From: Ancylobacter rudongensis
GTDB lineage: Bacteria > Pseudomonadota > Alphaproteobacteria > Rhizobiales > Xanthobacteraceae
Direction of reading: 5' to 3'
DNA: 40,382 nucleotides
NCBI RefSeq assembly: GCF_900100155.1
Contig: NZ_FMTP01000012.1
Location: forward strand, 1 to 40,382
The notes under the pieces were generated by a model, which was given only the letters and a program-made list of their open reading frames with translations, made no database searches and was not told where the DNA came from. Of this stretch, positions 1-12,097 are shown one piece after another (within the stretch, counting starts at the first letter, position 1; each line of letters starts with the position of its first letter). A program made the translations under genes and the position numbers.

Positions 1-2355
1 TCCGGCGACGGCGGCTGGTTCTCGTCCGGCGACGACCGGATCGTTCTGGCGGCGAGCGAAGGCGGCGAGATTTCCGGCGACGATATCGACGGCAACAGCG
101 GCGACGACGTGATCGCGCTGGTGGCTTCGGAAGGCGGCGACATCCGTGTCGACGACGTCGATGGCGGCTGGGGCGACGACACCATCATCCTGGCGGCGAC
201 CGACCGGCGCAGCGACATCCGCGCCGATGATGTTGACGGCGGCTCGGGCGACGACCGGATTGCCCTCTACGCCGACGGTGGTGATATCCGCATCGACGAC
301 ATCGACGGTGGCTCGGGGGATGACGACATCATCATCGCCGCCACGGATGCGGAGGGGAGCTGGATCTCCCTCGACAATATCCGCGGCGGCAGCGGCGACG
401 ATCTGGTCGTGCTGTCGGGTCTCGACAACATGAACTCCAATTTCTTCATCGGTGGGGAAATTGACGGCGGTCGCGGCTTCGACACGCTCAGCGTCACCAA
501 TGGCAGCACGCTGTCGCTTGATGATGTCGAGCGCTTCCAGCAGCTCGGCGTCTCCGAGGGATCCTATCTCGAACTCACCCAGCGCTGGGTGAACTTCAAC
601 GGCAACAGTGGTATCGACGGGCTGGTGGCGGTCGACGCGACCTCCTATCTCCGCCTCTCGGACATCAATGCCGATCTCGACACTGGCACCTTCGTTCTCG
701 AGGCCTCGCAGGACGGCGAACTGGGCTATCGTTCCATCTACACCGGTGCCGATGCTGGGTGGCTGGACCAGACCGGCGGCGTGCTGGATGTCTCCGGTAC
801 CACCGCCACCGGCCTCGCCTACACCCAGGTCGAGCTGTCCGACACCGAAGGCAGCGAGCCCGACCCGCTTCTGCCGGACGCGACCTTCATCAACCAGGGC
901 ACCATCGCCCTGCACAGCGGCCTCACGGTGGACGGCCAGTCTATCGACGTAGCGGGCGATCGCCTGACCATCAATGGTGACTATGTCGGCGGCGGCAACC
1001 TGCTGATCGATACCTACCTAGGCGCCTCGGACAGCCCGACCGACGTTCTGGTCATCAACGGCAATGTCGCCGCCGAGAGCACCACGACGATCTACGTGAA
1101 CAACACCAATCCCGGCGAAGGCATCTACACCGGCACGGGTCTGGGCCAAGGCATCAAGGTGGTTGATGTCTCCGAAAGCGGCGTCTCGCCGGATGATGCG
1201 TTCCAGCTGGCGCGCAACACGGTCAGCGGCGAGCGCGAGGTCATGGCAGGCGCGTTCTCCTACCGCCTGTACCAGGACCCTGACAATGAGATGACCTTCA
1301 GCCGGTCCAGCGAGGACACGGGCGCCGGCGACTGGTACCTGCGCGCGGGCTACACCGCCCAGGCCACCGGCTATGCGTCGGCGCCTTCCGCCATGCAGCG
1401 CCACTTCTATGCCGGCCTCGACACGCTGCATAAGCGGCTTGGAGAGGTGCGCCAGCAGGACCAGCTTGAAGGCCGCAACGCCGATCTGGCCCAGGCTTCC
1501 GTGGAAAAGGCTCCTGCTTACCAGCCGGTGCCGGCGCCGAAGTTCCAGATGTGGGGCCGCGGCGGTGGTGCGGATCTCTCCTACGATGTCAGCGGCGGGT
1601 GGGACTTCTCGCAGCAGACCTGGGGCCTGCAGGCCGGCGGCGACTACACCTTCGACTATAATGACTGGCGCATCACCGCCGGCGCCTTCGGTGGCTATGG
1701 CTGGTCGGACGTCGACGTGGGCGGCGACTGGACGTCCTGGGGCGGCAGCTCCAGCATGGACATCAATGGCTGGAACGCGGGTATCTACGCCTCGATCCGC
1801 CAGGTTGGCCTGGTTCCCGGTGCCGGCTTCTACACTGACCTCGTCGGCAAGGTTGACGTGCTCGATCTCGACATCGCCTCCAGCAGCAACGTGACGGCGA
1901 ACACCGACGCGACCGTCTGGGGTGGTTCGATCGAGATGGGCTACGGCTTCGAGCTGTCGAACGGGTGGGTGATCCAGCCGCAGGCCCAGCTTGCCTATGC
2001 CAGCGCCAGCCAGGATTCCTACTACGACTCGATCGGCACCTACATCTCGCCGGGCGACGCGGAATCCCTCATCGGCCGCCTGGGCCTGCAGGTCCAGTCG
2101 ACCTTCGTCATGGAAACCGGCCAGACGATCACGCCCTATGCGATCTTCAACGTGAACTCTGAGTTCCTGGGCGACAACAAGACCAATGTTGCGGGCACCG
2201 TGCTCACCAGCGACATTAACGGCACCTGGTTCAATGCCGGCCTCGGCTTCACCGCCGATCTCAATGGCAGCGTGGCCCTGTTCGGCACCGGCGAATACAA
2301 TTTCGGCGATGTCCAGGGTTGGGCGGGCCAGGGCGGCGTCAAGTTCCGCTGGTAA
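1..2355 (+). CDS. Autotransporter outer-membrane beta-barrel protein, 5' end missing
   Basis: The frame is open from the first base, so the N-terminus and signal peptide lie outside the window; 784 residues are visible. Residues about 9-140 are tandem glycine/aspartate repeats of 23-26 residues with a GGSGDD core. Residues about 140-400 are a passenger region rich in G, T, S and N, typical of beta-helical passengers. From about residue 512 (APKFQMWGRGGG) to the end lies a beta-barrel of about 270 residues with alternating aromatic strands, ending in FRW, the terminal aromatic that outer-membrane assembly machinery recognises. This is the classic type Va design: the C-terminal barrel inserts in the outer membrane and the passenger is displayed or released outside. 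Adhesin or surface protein is likely; the specific ligand is unknown. A strong terminator follows 50 bases downstream, so it is not cotranscribed with the next gene. Confidence 0.9.
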   Translation, partial: SGDGGWFSSGDDRIVLAASEGGEISGDDIDGNSGDDVIALVASEGGDIRVDDVDGGWGDDTIILAATDRRSDIRADDVDGGSGDDRIALYADGGDIRIDDIDGGSGDDDIIIAATDAEGSWISLDNIRGGSGDDLVVLSGLDNMNSNFFIGGEIDGGRGFDTLSVTNGSTLSLDDVERFQQLGVSEGSYLELTQRWVNFNGNSGIDGLVAVDATSYLRLSDINADLDTGTFVLEASQDGELGYRSIYTGADAGWLDQTGGVLDVSGTTATGLAYTQVELSDTEGSEPDPLLPDATFINQGTIALHSGLTVDGQSIDVAGDRLTINGDYVGGGNLLIDTYLGASDSPTDVLVINGNVAAESTTTIYVNNTNPGEGIYTGTGLGQGIKVVDVSESGVSPDDAFQLARNTVSGEREVMAGAFSYRLYQDPDNEMTFSRSSEDTGAGDWYLRAGYTAQATGYASAPSAMQRHFYAGLDTLHKRLGEVRQQDQLEGRNADLAQASVEKAPAYQPVPAPKFQMWGRGGGADLSYDVSGGWDFSQQTWGLQAGGDYTFDYNDWRITAGAFGGYGWSDVDVGGDWTSWGGSSSMDINGWNAGIYASIRQVGLVPGAGFYTDLVGKVDVLDLDIASSSNVTANTDATVWGGSIEMGYGFELSNGWVIQPQAQLAYASASQDSYYDSIGTYISPGDAESLIGRLGLQVQSTFVMETGQTITPYAIFNVNSEFLGDNKTNVAGTVLTSDINGTWFNAGLGFTADLNGSVALFGTGEYNFGDVQGWAGQGGVKFRW
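25..411 (+). repeat. Tandem GGSGDD-type repeats in the autotransporter passenger
   Basis: At least five imperfect copies of a 23-26 residue unit occur. Each has a G-G-S/W-G-D-D turn, a hydrophobic strand (such as RIALYA or TIILAA), and a second acidic segment (DIRADDVD, DIRIDDID). The turn resembles the GGxGxDxUx nonapeptide of RTX calcium-binding proteins, but the unit is longer, so calcium binding is an inference only. The array probably extends left beyond the window. Confidence 0.75.
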
Positions 2356-2405
2356 GTCCTGTCGGCTGGCGCGCGGCCCCGGCTGCGTGCCAACGAGTTA
2401 AGCCT

Positions 2406-2439
2406 GGGCCGGCCCTCGTGGCCGGCCCTTTGCTTTTTA
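2406..2439 (+). terminator. Rho-independent terminator of the autotransporter gene
   Basis: A perfect 9-bp stem (2406-2414 with 2420-2428, GGGCCGGCC/GGCCGGCCC) with a 5-base loop is followed by a T-rich tract (tttgctttttat) at 2429-2440. It sits about 50 bases after the autotransporter stop. The remaining 250 bases to the next gene hold no convincing ORF or clear promoter by eye. Confidence 0.88.
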
Positions 2440-2690
2440 TAGAAGGCAATCGGGGGCAGGCGCGCCCGCGCAGCCAGCCGCGCCTCTGCCGCAGCGGCGA
2501 GGGGGCGGCCGGCATCCGTGCCGCTTCAGGCCGGCGAGCGGGCCTTGCTGCGCGCCCTGTGTCTCTCGGCACTGCCCCTCGCCATGTGCCCCGCGCAATG
2601 GCACAACAGACCCGTGATTCTCACCCCGCGGCGTCGATCGGCGGCGCAGAGCCGCTGTCGACGGGCCCGGGATATCCGCCGGAGGACATC

Positions 2691-3230
2691 ATGACCACTT
2701 TCGCCAAACGGACCGCCGGACTGCTGCTGGTGCCCTGCCTTCTGGCCGGCATTCCCGCCGCCCTGGCACAGACGGCGCCGGCCAACGGCAAGCCGCCGGT
2801 CCGCACCGAAACCACCACCTATGACAATTGGGTCGTGACCTGCCGCGCGAGCGTCGAGAAGAGCGCCAAGAAGACCTGCGTCGCCACCATGAAGGTGACG
2901 GAGGCCAAGTCCAAGAAGACCGTCCTGCTCTGGCAGGTCGGCCAGGACAAGGCCGGGACGCCGACCTATCTGGTCCGCACCCCGCTCGGCGTACGGCTGA
3001 AGGATGGCGTGCAGATCACCATCGGCAAGGGCAAGCCGCGCAAGATCGACTACGCCTCCTGCAGCCGCGGCGGCTGCGAGGCCATCGGCCCGTTCGAGGA
3101 CGCCTTCGGCAAGGAACTGCTCACCGCCAAGGAAGTGGTGGCGAGCTTCGTCCTCTCCAATGGCCAGACCGTGAACGTCACCCTGCCGATCACCGGCATC
3201 GCCCAGGCGCTGCCGGCGCTGAAGGGCTGA
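2691..3230 (+). CDS. Invasion-associated locus B (IalB) family secreted protein
   Basis: This 179-residue protein has a clear signal peptide: basic MTTFAKR start, hydrophobic core to about residue 24, and an ALA-Q cleavage site near residue 26. The mature part has the IalB-family layout: a YDNWVVTCR segment, a Cys-containing first half, a strand-rich centre (TYLVRTPLGVRL), a CSRGGCEA cysteine pair, and a C-terminal SFVLSNGQTVNVTLPI strand pair. IalB homologues are widespread periplasmic or envelope proteins of Rhizobiales; the name comes from Bartonella erythrocyte invasion, but the role in environmental species is unknown. The ATG at 2691 is preceded by a GGAGG Shine-Dalgarno at 2680-2684, which supports this start over the longer upstream open frame. 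The gene stands alone between two intergenic regions. Confidence 0.88.
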   Translation: MTTFAKRTAGLLLVPCLLAGIPAALAQTAPANGKPPVRTETTTYDNWVVTCRASVEKSAKKTCVATMKVTEAKSKKTVLLWQVGQDKAGTPTYLVRTPLGVRLKDGVQITIGKGKPRKIDYASCSRGGCEAIGPFEDAFGKELLTAKEVVASFVLSNGQTVNVTLPITGIAQALPALKG

Positions 3231-3270
3231 ACCGGCCTCCGGCCGGCCGCGAATCGGTACGAGGGGGCGC

Positions 3271-3296
3271 GGGGGGCAGAAGAGGCCCCCCCCCTT
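3271..3296 (+). terminator. Possible weak terminator after the IalB-like gene
   Basis: A 7-bp G/C stem (GGGGGGC at 3271-3277 with GCCCCCC at 3285-3291) has a 7-base loop. It is followed by only two T residues, so it is not a textbook rho-independent terminator. The run of nine C residues at 3286-3294 is a length-unstable homopolymer but lies outside any gene. Confidence 0.35.
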
Positions 3297-3497
3297 GTCG
3301 CCGCGGTGACACGGGCGGCGCGCCCTTGCCCTGCGGGCCTTTGCGGCGCCGCCAGCCCCGCCTCCCGCGCCGGGCTGCCATGAAGTCGATTGCGCCAGCG
3401 CTCGCGAATGTTACATTTCGCCCGAGATGTTGAACAATGCGAGCCTGGGCCGCCTTTCTGCGCGGCCGGGTCGACGGCTTCGGCCGGGGAAACTGAA

Positions 3498-4661
3498 ATG
3501 GTCGACGAGACCCAGATGTGGGCCGGGGAGCGGGTGACGGAAACGTCGGCCCGCGACGAGCGGCCCCCGGCGCGTGCGCGCCATCGCCAGGGCGGTGGGC
3601 CGGCCTGTGGCGGCGCGCCCTCCGGTGCGGCGGGGCGCGACCCGCGATCGAATGCGCGCCCGCGCAACAATGACCCCTGCTATGCCGCGCTGGACCTAGG
3701 CACCAATAATTGCCGGCTCCTCGTCGCTCGCCCGACCGGCAGCGGCTTTCGCGTCGTCGACGCCTTCTCGCGCATCGTCCGGCTGGGCGAGGGACTGATC
3801 GGCTCCGGCCGGCTGGGCGAGGCGGCGATGGACCGCGCGGTCGAGGCGCTGAAGGTCTGTGCCTCCAAGATCGAATCGCGCCATATCGTCGATCGTCGGC
3901 TGATCGCCACCGAGGCCTGCCGCACGGCGGTCAATGGCGAGGCGTTCATCGACCGCGTCGCCCGCGAGACCGGGCTGGAACTGGAGATCGTCGACCGCGA
4001 GACCGAGGCCCGGCTGGCGGCGTCCGGCTGCACGCCGCTGGTCGATCCCACCTCGGACGGGGCGGTGCTGTTCGACATTGGCGGCGGCTCAACCGAAGTG
4101 GTCTGGCTCGACCGGGTGGAGACGCACGATGGCGGCCCGCCGGCGGCGGTGATCCGCGCCTGGGTGTCGGTGCCGCTCGGCGTGGTCACGGTGGCCGAGC
4201 GCCATGGTGGCGTGAAGGTGACGCGCGACGATTTCGAGGCGATGGTCAACGAGTTCACCCCCCACCTCGCCGGCTTCGTGTCCGCGGTGGGGCCGCATAA
4301 TTGCGGCCGGCTGCACCTGCTCGGCACCTCGGGCACCGTGACGACGATTGCCGGCGTGCATCTCGACCTGCCGCGCTATGATCGCTCGCAGGTTGATGGT
4401 ACCTGGCTCGGTGCCGAGCAGGTGCGGGTGGTGGTCGACCGGCTGCTCGCCATGCCGTTCGCCGAGCGCGCCGCCAATCCCTGTATCGGCGTCGAGCGCG
4501 CCGATCTGGTACTGGCCGGCTGTGCAATATTGGAATCGGTGCGCCGGGCTTTTCCCTGCGACCGTCTGCGCGTCGCCGATCGCGGCCTGCGGGAAGGAAT
4601 TTTGGTGGAATTGATGCGTGCCGACGGTGTGTGGCGTCAGAGGGCTGGAGCCCCGACGTGA
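3498..4661 (+). CDS. Ppx/GppA family exopolyphosphatase / pppGpp phosphatase
   Basis: This 387-residue member of the actin-like ATPase fold phosphatase family hydrolyses terminal phosphates of polyphosphate or of pppGpp. The first phosphate loop is [13 protein letters not shown] (Asp66), the second is [13 protein letters not shown] (Asp193), and the third region is [14 protein letters not shown]. The C-terminal signature is [16 protein letters not shown]. Family sequences usually start shortly before the first motif; here about 60 extra Arg/Pro/Gly-rich residues precede it and look disordered. The ATG at 3498 has a purine-rich GGGGAA ribosome site. The open frame runs further upstream to 3390, but that part lacks a ribosome site. 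The stop overlaps the rlmE start (GTGA), so the two genes are translationally coupled, as in many Rhizobiales. Which substrate is preferred cannot be told from sequence. Confidence 0.93.
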   Translation: MVDETQMWAGERVTETSARDERPPARARHRQGGGPACGGAPSGAAGRDPRSNARPRNNDPCYAALDLGTNNCRLLVARPTGSGFRVVDAFSRIVRLGEGLIGSGRLGEAAMDRAVEALKVCASKIESRHIVDRRLIATEACRTAVNGEAFIDRVARETGLELEIVDRETEARLAASGCTPLVDPTSDGAVLFDIGGGSTEVVWLDRVETHDGGPPAAVIRAWVSVPLGVVTVAERHGGVKVTRDDFEAMVNEFTPHLAGFVSAVGPHNCGRLHLLGTSGTVTTIAGVHLDLPRYDRSQVDGTWLGAEQVRVVVDRLLAMPFAERAANPCIGVERADLVLAGCAILESVRRAFPCDRLRVADRGLREGILVELMRADGVWRQRAGAPT

Positions 4662-5385
4662 TCGACAAGCCCCAGCCCGGCAAGGGCGGCGAGGCGCGGC
4701 CGCTCAAGGTGCGGCTCAAAAAGGCCCGCTCGCTCAGTTCCTCCTCGCAGAAATGGCTGCAGCGCCAGCTTAACGACCCCTATGTCGCGCGTGCCAAGCG
4801 CGAAGGTTGGCGCTCGCGTGCCGCCTTCAAGCTCATTGAGATCGATGACCGGCTGAAGATTCTGCGCCCCGGCCTGCGCGTGGTCGATCTCGGCGCCGCC
4901 CCCGGCGGCTGGAGCCAGGTGGCGGCAAAGCGGATGAAGATGGAGGAGGGCCGGGGGCACATCGTCGCCATCGACCTTCTGGAGATCGACCCGATCACCG
5001 GCGTCGACTTCGCCCAGATGGACTTCCTCACCGACGAGGCGCCGGCGCGGCTCAAGGAGATGCTCGGCGGCGACGCCGACCTTGTCATGTCGGACATGGC
5101 GGCCAACACCACAGGGCACCGGGCGACCGATCATCTGCGGATCGTCGGGCTGGTGGAACTGGCGATCGACTTCGCCCGCCAGGTGCTGGCCCCGGGCGGG
5201 GCGTTCATCGCCAAGGTGTTCCAGGGCGGTACGGAAAACACGCTCCTCGCCGAGCTGAAGCGCGACTTCACCGCCGTGCGCCACATCAAGCCGCAGGCGA
5301 GCCGGGCGGATTCGTCCGAGCTCTATGTGGTGGCGACGGGGTTCAGGGGCCGACAAGCGGCGACCGATCCGGCGTCCGCCGTCGA

Positions 5386-5389
<4 letters not shown>
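4658..5389 (+). CDS. rlmE: 23S rRNA (uridine2552-2'-O)-methyltransferase RlmE
   Basis: This 243-residue cytoplasmic enzyme methylates the 2'-O of U2552 in the A-loop of 23S rRNA during late 50S assembly. The SAM site is [10 protein letters not shown] (residues 76-85). The K-D-K-E catalytic set of the RrmJ/FtsJ family is visible: the Lys in SRAAFKL, the Asp in DLVMSDMA, the Lys in FIAKVFQGG and the Glu in DSSELYVVA. The N-terminus is basic ([15 protein letters not shown]), as expected for rRNA binding. I chose the GTG at 4658, which overlaps the phosphatase TGA; the open frame begins earlier, at 4631, inside the upstream gene. The 3' end overlaps the convergent MFS gene by four bases, so no intergenic terminator is possible here. 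Confidence 0.95.
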
Positions 5390-8622
<3,233 letters not shown>

Positions 8623-8661
8623 GCGCCGGGTTTCGCGCAACCGATGAGGGAGGGCTGATCC

Positions 8662-9093
8662 ATGTACGTCACTGCCACTCTGCTGCCCGTGTTCGTGCAG
8701 GTCGCCCTCACTTTTGTCGTGCTGTTCCGGCTTGGGGCGGTGCGTCTCGCCGCCATCCGCGCGGGCGGTCTCGTCCGCGAGGAGGTGGTGCTTGATGACA
8801 GAGGCTGGCCGCCGAAGGTGCGGCAGGCCAGCAACTGCTTCCGCAACCAGTTCGAACTGCCGGTGCTGTTCTATGCGCTGGTCATTCTGGCGCTGGCGAC
8901 GCGCCAGACGAGCGACTTTTTCCATGTGCTGGCGTGGCTGTTCGTGCTCAGCCGCATCGTCCACGCCTTCGTCTATGTGACCAGCAACCATATTGGCTGG
9001 CGCTTCGGCGCCTTCGCCTTCGGCGCGCTGGTGCTGCTCGCGATGTGGGTCATGTTCGCGCTGGCGATCCTGCTGGCGCCGGCCCTGCCGTGA
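8662..9093 (+). CDS. MAPEG family membrane protein
   Basis: This 143-residue protein has four hydrophobic segments (about residues 3-25, 68-82, 88-105, 117-140). Between helices 1 and 2 is the polar FRNQFELPVLFYAL stretch with the Asn/Gln/Glu pattern of the MAPEG family (membrane-associated proteins in eicosanoid and glutathione metabolism). Eukaryotic relatives are microsomal glutathione transferases; bacterial members are mostly uncharacterised inner-membrane proteins, so a glutathione-linked role is only family knowledge. A GAGGGAGGG ribosome site at 8647-8655 supports the ATG. It lies 39 bases after guaB and 25 bases before the RsmB-like gene, consistent with a single transcript through guaA. 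Confidence 0.85.
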   Translation: MYVTATLLPVFVQVALTFVVLFRLGAVRLAAIRAGGLVREEVVLDDRGWPPKVRQASNCFRNQFELPVLFYALVILALATRQTSDFFHVLAWLFVLSRIVHAFVYVTSNHIGWRFGAFAFGALVLLAMWVMFALAILLAPALP

Positions 9094-9118
9094 CGCCCTT
9101 TTTGATACTGGAGTTCAA

Positions 9119-10441
9119 ATGACGCCGGCTGCCAGGCTATCCGCCGCTATCGAGGTGATCGGCACGATCCTCGCCGAACGCCGCCCGGCCGCCGACGTGC
9201 TGAAAGACTGGGGCCGCAGCCACCGCTTTGCCGGATCGGGCGATCGCGCGGCGCTGGCCTCGCTGGTCTATGACACGCTGCGCCGGCGCGCCTCCGCCGC
9301 CTGGGTCATGGGCGAGCGGATGGGGGAAGAGAGCCCGCGCGGGCTGGTTCTCGGCATGCTTAAGGTCGCCCGCGGACTCGACGCAAGCGCTATCGCGGCG
9401 CTGTGCGACGGCTCCCGTTTTGCCCCGCCGCCGCTGAGCGAGGCCGAGCACGCAAGCCTGGCGGAGGCCTCGCTCGACGACGCTCCGGCGCATGTGCGCG
9501 GCGACTACCCTGAATGGCTCGACGCGCCGCTCGCCGCCGTGTTCGGCGAAGCCCGCGCCGAGGAAGGCGCGGCGCTGGCCGAGCGCGCGCCGCTCGACCT
9601 CCGGGTTAATTCGCTGAAGGGCGATGTCGACAAGGCGGGCGAGTTGATCGCGCACCTGTCGCCCGCTCCCGGCCGCTGGTCGCCGCTGGCTTTGCGCATC
9701 GCGCTGGAAGCCGACGGCAAGGCGCCGCCGCTGACCTCCGAGCCCGCCTATCTCAAGGGGCTGGTGGAAATTCAGGACGAGGGCTCGCAGATCGCCGCCA
9801 TCCTCGCCGCGCCGCCGCGCGGCGGGCAGGTGCTAGATCTGTGTGCCGGCGGCGGCGGCAAGACGCTGGAACTGGCCGCGCTGATGGACGGCGCCGGCCA
9901 GCTCTACGCCTATGACGACGATCTGCGCCGCCTCGCGCCCATCCACGAGCGGGTGCAACGTGCCGGCGCCCACAATGTCCAGGTCCGCTCGCCGCGCGGC
10001 AAGGCCGACGTGCTGGAAGACCTTGAGGACCGCATGGACCTCGTGCTGGTCGATGCCCCCTGCACCGGCACCGGCACCTGGCGCCGCAACCCCGACGCCA
10101 AATGGCGGATGCGCCCCGGCGCGCTCGCCGAGCGGATGAAGGAGCAGGCGTCGATCCTCGACAATGCCGCGCGCTATGTGAAGACCGGCGGGCGTCTTGC
10201 CTATGTCACCTGCTCGCTGCTCGACGAGGAGAATGTCGGCCAGGTGCGCGGCTTCCTCGACCGCCACCCCGCCTTCCGTCTCGTGCCGCCGGCCGAGATG
10301 GTGCTGGCGCTGGGCGAGCGCGGCATGACGCTACGCGCCGCCGCGCTGGAGCGGCCCGAGGGGCTGCTGCTGACGCCGCGCCGCACCGGCACTGATGGCT
10401 TCTTCATCAGCCTGATGGTGCGCGGTGAGCAAGCCGGATAA
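9119..10441 (+). CDS. RsmB/NOP family rRNA (cytosine-5) methyltransferase
   Basis: This protein of 440 residues has an N-terminal all-helical NusB-like part (residues about 1-130, including [16 protein letters not shown] and LVYDTLRRR) and a C-terminal Rossmann-fold methyltransferase. SAM motif I is [15 protein letters not shown]. Motif IV is [17 protein letters not shown] and motif VI is [11 protein letters not shown], which between them carry the two cysteines used for m5C formation in the RsmB/Nop2 family. The usual substrate is C967 of 16S rRNA, but Rhizobiales often carry more than one paralogue, so the exact target is not assigned. ATG 9119 has TGGAG at 9110-9114; an open frame extends upstream across the MAPEG gene and is rejected. 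A 68-base gap precedes guaA. Confidence 0.9.
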   Translation: MTPAARLSAAIEVIGTILAERRPAADVLKDWGRSHRFAGSGDRAALASLVYDTLRRRASAAWVMGERMGEESPRGLVLGMLKVARGLDASAIAALCDGSRFAPPPLSEAEHASLAEASLDDAPAHVRGDYPEWLDAPLAAVFGEARAEEGAALAERAPLDLRVNSLKGDVDKAGELIAHLSPAPGRWSPLALRIALEADGKAPPLTSEPAYLKGLVEIQDEGSQIAAILAAPPRGGQVLDLCAGGGGKTLELAALMDGAGQLYAYDDDLRRLAPIHERVQRAGAHNVQVRSPRGKADVLEDLEDRMDLVLVDAPCTGTGTWRRNPDAKWRMRPGALAERMKEQASILDNAARYVKTGGRLAYVTCSLLDEENVGQVRGFLDRHPAFRLVPPAEMVLALGERGMTLRAAALERPEGLLLTPRRTGTDGFFISLMVRGEQAG

Positions 10442-10509
10442 ATGAACGCAACAGAGACCGCCCGCGCCGCCGAAAGCCACAAGACAGAGCCCGCCAGATA
10501 GAGCCCGTC

Positions 10510-12090
10510 ATGACCCAGTTTGAACCGACCGCCGCCACCGCCGAGCACGACACCATCCTCATCATCGATTTCGGCTCGCAGGTCACCCAGCTCATCGCCC
10601 GCCGCGTGCGCGAGGAGGGGGTCTATTCCGAGATCGTGCCGTTCCAGAGCGCGGCCGAGGCGGTGCGGCGGCTCAATCCGGTCGGCATCATCTTCTCCGG
10701 CGGCCCGGCCTCGGTGATGGACGCAGGCAGCCCGCGCGCGCCGCAGGAGGCGTTCGAGCTTGGTGTGCCGATCTTCGCCATCTGCTACGGCCAGCAGACC
10801 TGCGCGCTGCAGCTCGGCGGCGAGGTGGAAGGCGGCCATGCCGCCGAATTCGGCCGCGCCGAGGTGACGGTGCACAAGCCGAGCGCGCTCTATGACGGCG
10901 TGTGGGAAGTCGGCCAGCGCTATCCCGTCTGGATGAGCCATGGCGACCGCGTGACCCGCCTGCCGGAAGGTTTCGAGGTGGTGGCCACCTCCGAGAACGC
11001 GCCCTTCGCCATCGCGGTGGACGAGGCACGCCGCATCTACACCACCATGTTCCACCCGGAAGTGGTGCATACTCCCCATGGCGCGGCGCTGATCCGCAAT
11101 TTCGTCCGCAAGATCGCCGGCGCGCGCGGCGACTGGGGGATGAAGGCCTATCGCGAGGAATCCATCCGCCGCATCCGCGAGCAGGTGGGCGAGGGGCGTG
11201 TGATCTGCGGCCTCTCCGGCGGCGTCGATTCCTCGGTGGCGGCGGTGCTGATCCATGAGGCGATCGGCGACCAGCTGACCTGCGTGTTCGTCGACCACGG
11301 CCTGCTGCGCCTGGGTGAGGCCGAGCGGGTCGTCACCCTGTTCCGCGACGCCTACAACATCCCGCTGGTGCATGTGGACGCCTCCGAGATGTTCCTCGGC
11401 GCGCTGGAAGGCGTCACCGACCCCGAGGTGAAGCGCAAGACCATCGGCAAGCTGTTCATCGAGGTGTTCGAGGACGAGGCGAAGAAGGTCGGCGGCGCGG
11501 CCTTCCTGGCCCAGGGCACGCTCTATCCCGACGTGATCGAAAGCGTCAGCTTCACCGGCGGCCCCTCGGTGACGATCAAGAGCCACCACAATGTTGGCGG
11601 CCTGCCCGAGCGGATGAACATGAAGCTCGTCGAGCCGCTGCGTGAGCTTTTCAAGGACGAGGTGCGCGCGCTTGGCCGTGAGCTCGGCCTGCCGGAAGTC
11701 TTCGTCGGCCGCCACCCCTTCCCCGGGCCGGGCCTCGCCATTCGCTGCCCCGGCGAGATCAGCCGCGAGAAGCTCGACATTCTGCGCCTCGCCGACGAAA
11801 TCTACCTCGAAGAGATTCGCCGCCACGGCCTCTATGACGAGATCTGGCAGGCCTTCGCCGTCATCCTGCCGGTGAAGACGGTGGGCGTGATGGGCGATTT
11901 CCGCACCTATGACTACGTGGTCGGCCTGCGCGCCGTGACCTCGGTGGACGGCATGACGGCGGATTTCTACCCGTTCGACATGGCCTTCCTCGGCCGCGTG
12001 GCGACGCGCATCGTCAACGAGGTCAAGGGCGTCAACCGCGTGGTCTACGACGTGACCTCGAAGCCTCCCGGGACCATCGAGTGGGAATGA
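10510..12090 (+). CDS. guaA: GMP synthase (glutamine-hydrolysing)
   Basis: This complete 526-residue enzyme makes GMP from XMP, ATP and glutamine. The class I glutamine amidotransferase domain has the nucleophile in FAICYGQQT (Cys92) and the rest of the triad in MFHPEV (His182, Glu184). The ATP pyrophosphatase P-loop is SGGVDSS (residues 236-242). The C-terminal dimerisation domain ends in the very conserved [13 protein letters not shown]. The ribosome site before ATG 10510 is weak. The final codons are intact, but every gene to the right has accessory character, so the conserved 3' end of guaA marks the core/island border. The 3' end of guaA is a known integration hotspot for genomic islands. 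Confidence 0.97.
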   Translation: MTQFEPTAATAEHDTILIIDFGSQVTQLIARRVREEGVYSEIVPFQSAAEAVRRLNPVGIIFSGGPASVMDAGSPRAPQEAFELGVPIFAICYGQQTCALQLGGEVEGGHAAEFGRAEVTVHKPSALYDGVWEVGQRYPVWMSHGDRVTRLPEGFEVVATSENAPFAIAVDEARRIYTTMFHPEVVHTPHGAALIRNFVRKIAGARGDWGMKAYREESIRRIREQVGEGRVICGLSGGVDSSVAAVLIHEAIGDQLTCVFVDHGLLRLGEAERVVTLFRDAYNIPLVHVDASEMFLGALEGVTDPEVKRKTIGKLFIEVFEDEAKKVGGAAFLAQGTLYPDVIESVSFTGGPSVTIKSHHNVGGLPERMNMKLVEPLRELFKDEVRALGRELGLPEVFVGRHPFPGPGLAIRCPGEISREKLDILRLADEIYLEEIRRHGLYDEIWQAFAVILPVKTVGVMGDFRTYDYVVGLRAVTSVDGMTADFYPFDMAFLGRVATRIVNEVKGVNRVVYDVTSKPPGTIEWE

Positions 12091-12097
12091 TTTTCGC
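12064..12097. other. Putative left island junction at the guaA 3' end
   Basis: The last conserved codons of guaA (PPGTIEWE, stop) adjoin, with a seven-base gap, the convergent ParB-like gene. Core metabolism stops exactly here and plasmid-like and defence genes begin. Islands that target guaA typically leave a short copy of its 3' end at the far border. I found no second copy of this sequence in the window, and no integrase, so the right attachment site would have to lie beyond 40,382. This is an inference from context. Confidence 0.45.

Noticed and set aside
3286..3294. Run of nine C residues as a phase-variation tract
   Set aside because: It lies after the IalB-like stop and well before the next start, outside any promoter I can identify.
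10442..10501. A 19-codon ORF ([11 protein letters not shown]...) starting right after the RsmB-like stop and before guaA, possible leader peptide
   Set aside because: No convincing ribosome site, no attenuator hairpins and no codon pattern relevant to guanine control; likely chance.
10201..11826. A 541-codon minus-strand frame opposite guaA
   Set aside because: Antisense shadow of a highly conserved enzyme; no domain or start signal.
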